A stretch of 64,000 nucleotides of DNA from Bacillus sp. (in: firmicutes) (GTDB taxonomy: Bacteria; Bacillota; Bacilli; Bacillales; Salisediminibacteriaceae), in contig JAJOJL010000040.1 in the NCBI GenBank assembly GCA_021208645.1, positions 1 through 64,000 on the forward strand, written 5' to 3'. The notes under the pieces were generated by a model that made no database searches, was not told the DNA's origin, and worked only from the letters and a program-made list of their open reading frames with translations. Positions 62,332-64,000 of the stretch are shown here, one piece after another (position 1 is the stretch's first letter; every line of letters begins with the position of its first letter). A program made the position numbers and the translations under genes.

Positions 62332-63141
62332 TTAGTTTAGAAATTTATACGGAGCAAGGGTATTTTCAGTAGGCCCCCGAATTAAACGTAACCACATCTT
62401 TGAAGTAGTCAGTCTGTTTTTTGGTTGTAAAAGGGAAGGTATACAACTAACCTTAAATGCTCCTGACCTCTTCAAAAGCATGTCTTTTCCAAGTAAATGA
62501 AATAAAATACTTTCATCATCATCATTGTCATACCGTTTATCTACGCCATTACTAACCTCTAGGTACAGCAACCCCCTCCCATCAGTTTTATTTAACAGTC
62601 GTATCCTACTTGAATAAGGGGAGTTAATGTAGGTGACGTCAAGTTCCCACAAACACCTCCAGATAAAACTAGCAATACTCATTAATAGTTGAGCCATAGC
62701 TATGGATACTGGAAGAAGAATGAACGGCTTCAACACATAATCTACTGGAGTAAGGGCTGTCCCTAAAAATAGGTGCCATAATGGATATGCAATTATGGAC
62801 AGGAAAGCTCCCGCAACAACAGAATGCTTAAAATGAACATTAGCTGACTTTGCCTTTTTTATGGTATGACGAATTGAGTTCCAACGAACCTCTCGATCTG
62901 CGAGACTTCTGATATAGAGGACCGCAGAACTTGTCCATTTAAATAAAAACGTAATACCTAGAAATACAAAAGGAAATAACAATAACGGTTTTATCACCGA
63001 ATCGACTGGAGTAACACTCAACCGCCATAATTGGATATGTATTAGATTAAATACGATATACGTCATTATTAAACATAATAAACCGACCAAAACAATCAAG
63101 CTCTGTTTTCTCTGATTTTTTTCTTCAATAATTTGCAACAA
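62332..63141 (-). CDS. Hypothetical membrane protein with internal duplication
   Basis: LSVTPVDSVIKPLLLFPFVFLGITFLF and ALTPVDYVLKPFILLPVSIAMAQLLM repeats. Confidence 0.6.
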   Translation of the reverse strand: MLQIIEEKNQRKQSLIVLVGLLCLIMTYIVFNLIHIQLWRLSVTPVDSVIKPLLLFPFVFLGITFLFKWTSSAVLYIRSLADREVRWNSIRHTIKKAKSANVHFKHSVVAGAFLSIIAYPLWHLFLGTALTPVDYVLKPFILLPVSIAMAQLLMSIASFIWRCLWELDVTYINSPYSSRIRLLNKTDGRGLLYLEVSNGVDKRYDNDDDESILFHLLGKDMLLKRSGAFKVSCIPSLLQPKNRLTTSKMWLRLIRGPTENTLAPYKFLN

Positions 63142-63634
63142 TAACAGCTCCTTTTTTGGTTGTCCGAGTCATATTTGCAATCATTGTAGCATATAGTAAA
63201 TAGGTTTTTTCAAAGAATCGTTAATCAAATTCCTCCATATACTGGGGGCAATCGGCACGGAATTTAGGAATAATCTTTAATATTTGTCTAAGCTTTAAAA
63301 CTCTTAGCGAATTGGTGATTTATAGATGAAATGTAATCTGAAAACCTCTAATGATTTGATAAAAATCTATGATGATAGCTAGAAAAAGTCTATAAAAACC
63401 AGGATTATTGCCAATTCGATAATGTTTACACCTCTAATCCTCCTTCAGAAAACAAATATCACGCTGTTTCCCTATATAAGATAAAGTTTTAATGTTACCT
63501 AATTTAGTGAAAAGGTTAATTAACTCCTTTTCAGATCAGAAATCTATACGAAGGTATAATATATTCTCCAATTGGTTTTTGATACAGTAAAGAAGATACA
63601 GTTTTTGTAACTTCATCATGTGCGGGGTGAGAGG

Positions 63635-64000
63635 ATGAAAGGTAATCTATTGCTTCTTAGTTTAAAAAGTTTGTTCCTGGTTTTAATGCTCCTCCTATTT
63701 TCCGGTTGTGAAATTAATATTCATACAGGGAGCGAATCGACGGAAGAGAATACAGAAGAGCAAGCTGGAGAAGACGACAGTAATGGTGCTACCGGTGAGA
63801 ATAATATAAACGGTGGGACAGAAGAGGATCCAACAGAAGAAACAGAGGAAAATGACATAGGGGATGGAACAGAGGAAGATGGTAACGGTGACGAAAATAA
63901 TGGCGATGGAACAAGCAATAACAATGGCGGTTCCAATAATCAAGGTAGTGACGATCAAGATACGGATTATAATGTATTAGCCTATTTTCCATTGGCTACA
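63635..64000 (+). CDS. Lipoprotein with D/E/N/G-rich linker, truncated by the window end
   Basis: ATG 63635 after gagagg; MKGNLLLLSLKSLFLVLMLLLFSGCEINIHTGSESTEENTEEQAGEDDSNG...DYNVLAYFPLAT, open to 64000. Confidence 0.75.
   Translation, partial: MKGNLLLLSLKSLFLVLMLLLFSGCEINIHTGSESTEENTEEQAGEDDSNGATGENNINGGTEEDPTEETEENDIGDGTEEDGNGDENNGDGTSNNNGGSNNQGSDDQDTDYNVLAYFPLAT

Noticed and set aside
63695-63992. Minus-strand ORFs rich in Pro/Ser/Phe/His near the window end
   Set aside because: Shadow ORFs of the acidic linker of the plus-strand lipoprotein starting at 63635.
1-64000. Prophage, ICE or genomic island
   Set aside because: No integrase, transposase, phage structural genes or tRNA-flanked insertion seen; the ars and cad loci look chromosomal.

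Overview
The window is a 64 kb chromosomal segment of a low-GC, spore-forming Bacillaceae bacterium, probably halo/alkali-tolerant. This is inferred from the OpuA and BCCT compatible-solute transporters, CotX/CotF-type coat proteins and acidic lipoproteins. I saw no rRNA, tRNA, CRISPR array, integrase or transposase. Recognisable loci are: gbsR-like regulator + opuA (glycine betaine ABC transporter); an ABC-2 exporter; a CadC-type arsR + cadA P1B-ATPase; a two-component system; a BCCT transporter; csp; pgcA; a galK-galE-galT operon with a ROK regulator; dps; an arsR-acr3-arsC-arsD-arsA operon; cydAB plus an unlisted small CydS-like ORF; a tungstate-type ABC operon with an HTH-PBP regulator; cydDC; a DHA2 MFS pump. 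The best lead is an in-frame UGA at the first Cys of the CxxC metal-binding motif of CadA. It is followed by a GC-rich hairpin whose spacing and loop fit the bacterial SECIS pattern, so it is a candidate selenocysteine; a sequence error or real nonsense mutation is still possible. Other leads are an ~83-bp interspersed intergenic element in three copies, four intergenic arrays that share a ~51-bp period but not sequence, an octapeptide-repeat tail on the BCCT transporter, and an unassigned structured leader upstream of the LOG-family gene. About 15 genes carry a frameshift, mostly 1-nt indels in homopolymers, and one carries an in-frame TAG. This suggests imperfect sequence quality and must temper every claim that depends on a single base.
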